Shown here one piece after another: positions 5,828 through 8,094 of a stretch of 8,094 nt of DNA. This DNA is from Lysobacterales bacterium (GTDB taxonomy: Bacteria; Pseudomonadota; Gammaproteobacteria; Xanthomonadales; SZUA-36): the NCBI GenBank assembly GCA_029287515.1, contig JARFQZ010000059.1, positions 1 to 8,094 of the forward strand, given 5' to 3'. Under the pieces are notes generated by a model. That model made no database searches. It was not told where the DNA came from and worked only from the letters and a program-made list of their open reading frames with translations. The translations under genes and the position numbers were made by a program. The stretch's first letter is position 1, and each line of letters begins with the position of its first letter.

Positions 5828-7675
5828 ATGAAAATATCGCGACTAGCCAGCCTGGCCCTGGTCAGCGGAACGGCCTGGGTCCTTATGGAATGGCTGTTCT
5901 TCGTAACCAAGCCCTCGTTCATGAGCCTGTATCCCTGGCTCGAAAAACTTGCCGTCCTTTCCAGCACCGCCCTGATCGTGGCTGTCTCCCTGTTGATCAT
6001 TTCCCTGCCTTTCGCCGCGGTTGCTTTGCTGCTGCACCGCCTGGATGTGAATGGGAAGGTGGTCTCCACGGTTGCCTTGTTGCCGGTGATTCTGCTGCTG
6101 ACTATGACCCTGGTAGTGATCCTCGATAATTTCATGCTGACCCTCTTTGGCTGGGGGATCAGGGATGCTTCCGGACTGGCCATTTACGGTTATCGCCTGG
6201 TGACAATCGCTCTCGTTGTTCTCGCGGCCCGGGTGTTGGACGGTTTCCTGATCGGGCGGTATTCCCCGGGAACGCTGAAAAACCTGGCAGTCGCGGCACT
6301 GGTTCTCGTGGCATGCAGTGTTCCCCTCTTGTGGATCACCGTTGCAGAATCAACTGATGAAGACTTCGAGTTGACCGGCAGCCGCCAGGATTTGCCCAAT
6401 ATTGTGATTCTCTCGGCCGATGGCGTCTCTGCAAAGCACATGTCGCTGTATGGCTACGAACGGCCAACCACACCTTTTATGGATCGTAAGAGGGGCGAGT
6501 TCCTGGTTTCTGAAAACCATTTTTCAAATGCCAGCGATACCGGTGGTTCTGTCATTTCCCTGTTGAGCGGAAAGCTACCCACTACCACCAGGGTTGTCTA
6601 TCCCCCGGATGTGCTGCGCGGGACAGACAGCTACCGGCATTTGCCGGGAATTCTCAAAAACCTGGGTTATTACAATGCAGACGTCAGCATGCGCCATTAT
6701 GCCGACCCCTATGACCTCAACCTTCGGGGCGGATTCCACGAGGCAAACTTTCGCCGCCTGAAGGAAACCGGCGGAACGCTGGTTGCGGCCATTCGCAAAG
6801 TGCCGGCTTTGAATCCTGCTTCACTGTTGCTGGATCGAATATCCGAGCGCGTATCCGAGCGGTTTGGCCACATCTGGAAAGATAAGCCGATGCGTAATCC
6901 GATGGCAGAGGTGAACGAGCCCGATCGACGCTGGATATATGACGATGGAAGAATGGCTGAAATCCGGCGCTTGTTGGCTGAGGCCCCGCGTCCGCTGTTC
7001 CTGCACATCCACATGATGGGGACGCATGGTGAAAAGTTTCGCCCAAGCAAACGCGTTTATTCAACCGAGGAAGATTACGAGACACTGTGGCACATCGGAG
7101 GTTACGACGATGCCATCATGGACTTTGACCGCAATGTGGAAGAGACCTATCAGTTACTCGAGGGCAGCGGACTGCTGGACTCAACGGTCCTGATCATCTC
7201 TTCCGATCACGGTTTTCAGCACCGGGTGCTTGACCGGCTTCCCTTGTTGATGCGCCTTCCGGAAAAATCAAAAACCGGGTCCATGGGCGGTAACACCCAG
7301 CGCCTGGATATTGCACCCACGGTGCTCGATTTCATCGGCATCCGCCCCCCTGGCTGGATGGAAGGCAGGTCATTGCTGGATTCAGATGGTTCAGATCTGA
7401 TCAATCGCCTCATATTCGCCAACGGCAGCCAGGCAGACAAATCCGCCGAAAAAGATCGCTGGTCTGTCCGCAATCCCCAGCCTCCCTGGTACTCCCTGGG
7501 GCGGCAGTATTTAATCATGTGTGATCAGGGCTTCAGGCTGCATTTGAATACAATGGAAATGTCCTCAATGCGCATTGACGGATCCACTCTTGCCTGTGAT
7601 GAAACCCTGTCGGAAAGCAAAGCCAGGGAAATCATGCTGGAACATTTGCGGGAAAAAGGTTATTCCTGGGAATGA
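5828..7675 (+). CDS. Membrane-anchored alkaline-phosphatase/sulfatase-superfamily protein, phosphoethanolamine or phosphoglycerol transferase-like
   Basis: This is a 615-residue protein. The first 172 residues contain about five membrane helices (roughly 7-26, 41-70, 79-107, 118-138, 152-172). A periplasmic catalytic domain follows from about residue 188. It opens with NIVILSADGVSAKHMSLYGYERPTTPFMD, where Asp198 is the first metal ligand, and continues with SNASDTGGSVISLLSG, where Thr238 sits at the nucleophile position. HIHMMGTHG (His395, His400) and IISSDHG (Asp460, His461) supply the remaining metal-site residues. Classical sulfatases need Cys or Ser in a C/S-x-P-x-R motif for formylglycine; that motif is absent, so the often-used name sulfatase is probably wrong here. 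The five-helix plus periplasmic layout is that of EptA/LtaS-type enzymes, which move phosphoethanolamine or phosphoglycerol onto lipids or glycans. The substrate is unknown. No good Shine-Dalgarno sequence precedes the ATG (only an AAAGAAA stretch). The following small membrane protein and probable methyltransferase suggest a surface-glycan setting. Confidence 0.88.
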   Translation: MKISRLASLALVSGTAWVLMEWLFFVTKPSFMSLYPWLEKLAVLSSTALIVAVSLLIISLPFAAVALLLHRLDVNGKVVSTVALLPVILLLTMTLVVILDNFMLTLFGWGIRDASGLAIYGYRLVTIALVVLAARVLDGFLIGRYSPGTLKNLAVAALVLVACSVPLLWITVAESTDEDFELTGSRQDLPNIVILSADGVSAKHMSLYGYERPTTPFMDRKRGEFLVSENHFSNASDTGGSVISLLSGKLPTTTRVVYPPDVLRGTDSYRHLPGILKNLGYYNADVSMRHYADPYDLNLRGGFHEANFRRLKETGGTLVAAIRKVPALNPASLLLDRISERVSERFGHIWKDKPMRNPMAEVNEPDRRWIYDDGRMAEIRRLLAEAPRPLFLHIHMMGTHGEKFRPSKRVYSTEEDYETLWHIGGYDDAIMDFDRNVEETYQLLEGSGLLDSTVLIISSDHGFQHRVLDRLPLLMRLPEKSKTGSMGGNTQRLDIAPTVLDFIGIRPPGWMEGRSLLDSDGSDLINRLIFANGSQADKSAEKDRWSVRNPQPPWYSLGRQYLIMCDQGFRLHLNTMEMSSMRIDGSTLACDETLSESKAREIMLEHLREKGYSWE

Positions 7676-7739
7676 AATGGTTTTTGTGCCCAGTTGAAAT
7701 TTTTCTGTAATAAAACAAGACTCTCCCGAACTTCTGAAA

Positions 7740-7745
7740 TATAAT
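7740..7745 (+). promoter_or_regulatory. Putative -10 element upstream of the YLDPGTGS gene
   Basis: A perfect TATAAT lies about 65 bases before the GTG at 7810. With a 17-base spacer the -35 position reads AAGACT (7717-7722), a poor match (three of six). The surrounding 7676-7785 gap is AT-rich compared with the genes and contains runs of T but no stable hairpin that would make a standard terminator. Confidence 0.35.
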
Positions 7746-7800
7746 CGACACAATTTTTCAGTTCGCTGTTTCAAACAGCAGTCGAATGGTTTTTCGTCTT

Positions 7801-7806
7801 GGAGGA
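7801..7806 (+). promoter_or_regulatory. Strong ribosome binding site that sets a GTG start
   Basis: GGAGGA followed by GTC and then GTG at 7810 gives a near-ideal Shine-Dalgarno at close spacing. It decides in favour of the GTG at 7810 over the ATG at 7786, which lies upstream of this site and has no ribosome site of its own. Confidence 0.6.
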
Positions 7807-7809
7807 GTC

Positions 7810-8028
7810 GTGACAAAAATTACAGGGAAAATGGTTACGCTGGTAATCCTGTTGCTGAGTGCTGAACCGGTACTGGCGTACCTGGATCCGGGCACCGGCA
7901 GCATGATGCTGCAGGTGATTCTTGGTGGCATTGCGGCGGTCGGAGTGGCGCTCAAGCTTTACTGGCACAAGTTGCGGGTTGCGTTGGGATTTCGTGGAAA
8001 GGAGAAGCTGGAAAGCGAAGCCAACTGA
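7810..8028 (+). CDS. YLDPGTGS-motif small exported or membrane protein
   Basis: This is a 72-residue protein. Its N-terminus, TKITGKMVTLVILLLSAEPVLA, reads as a signal peptide with possible cleavage just before the tyrosine of YLDPGTGSMMLQ. A second hydrophobic helix follows (VILGGIAAVGVALKLYW) and then a basic, hydrophilic tail (HKLRVALGFRGKEKLESEAN). I recognise the signal-peptide, YLDPGTGS, single-helix layout as a recurring small-protein type near envelope or polysaccharide genes in proteobacteria; its function is unknown to me. After cleavage, the YLDPGTGS motif would sit at the very N-terminus on the periplasmic side. The start is the GTG at 7810 because of the GGAGGA directly before it; the ATG at 7786 would add eight residues. 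It lies between the membrane phosphotransferase-like gene and the next gene, which begins seven bases after its stop. Confidence 0.8.
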   Translation: MTKITGKMVTLVILLLSAEPVLAYLDPGTGSMMLQVILGGIAAVGVALKLYWHKLRVALGFRGKEKLESEAN

Positions 8029-8035
8029 CCATCGA

Positions 8036-8094
8036 TGAAAAATGATTCAGCCCTGGTCGTTTCAGGGTCATTCCGCGATCGTGACGGACGGGTC
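8036..8094 (+). CDS. N-terminal fragment, possible SAM-dependent methyltransferase
   Basis: An ATG at 8036 opens a frame with no stop up to the window edge, giving 20 residues: MKNDSALVVSGSFRDRDGRV. The Gly-Ser-Phe-Arg-Asp-x-x-Gly-x-Val pattern resembles the beginning of a group of class I SAM-dependent methyltransferases that start with SFRDPSGFV-like sequence. It begins only seven bases after the YLDPGTGS gene stop, as expected inside an operon. No clear ribosome site is seen, so translational coupling is possible. With so few residues the family is a suggestion, though the existence of a gene start here is likely. Confidence 0.45.

Noticed and set aside
1..8094. CRISPR array, tRNA, rRNA, insertion sequence or phage genes
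   Set aside because: No regularly spaced repeats, cloverleaf-like segment, transposase motifs or terminal repeats were seen on reading both strands.

Overview
The window looks like a chromosomal segment of a free-living Gram-negative bacterium, probably a gammaproteobacterium. The reasons are moderately high GC, Sec-type export signals on several products, a DUF2892 inner-membrane protein, and a TIR / TolB-like / TPR multidomain protein. The taxonomic guess is low confidence. I see no rRNA, tRNA, CRISPR array, insertion sequence or phage gene. There is no intergenic stretch longer than about 150 bases.

Layout. Bases 1-241 (+) carry the C-terminal end of an unidentified protein. It converges on a leftward cluster: a small DUF2892 membrane protein (281-472), an unrecognised 105-residue soluble protein (532-849), and a 555-residue TIR-TolB-like-TPR protein (933-2600). 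A short divergent promoter region (2601-2749) separates the TIR gene from a rightward pair of exported ureohydrolase (arginase/agmatinase superfamily) paralogs at 2750-4141 and 4164-5735. After a likely promoter come a five-helix membrane protein with an extracytoplasmic alkaline-phosphatase/sulfatase-fold domain (5828-7675), a 72-residue YLDPGTGS small membrane protein (7810-8028), and the first 20 codons of a further gene (8036 to the window edge) that resembles the start of SAM-dependent methyltransferases.

Main result. The two ureohydrolases are tandem duplicates that share an unusual N-terminal extension of about 115 residues and a Sec signal peptide, so both should act in the periplasm, whereas familiar arginases and agmatinases are cytosolic. 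The downstream copy keeps all six residues that hold the binuclear metal centre. The upstream copy has lost three of the six (His to Thr, Asp to Gly, Asp to Ser) and the His that acts as proton shuttle in arginase, while the rest of the fold is well conserved. This reads as a maintained enzyme/pseudoenzyme pair, probably co-transcribed and possibly forming a mixed oligomer. The substrate is not known; the specificity loop of the intact copy is tryptophan-rich and does not look like that of arginase.

The right-hand genes (membrane phosphotransferase-like protein, YLDPGTGS protein, probable methyltransferase) look like part of a cell-envelope or surface-glycan locus. The TIR protein keeps the glutamate expected of NAD-consuming TIR domains, but no neighbour marks it clearly as a defence system.
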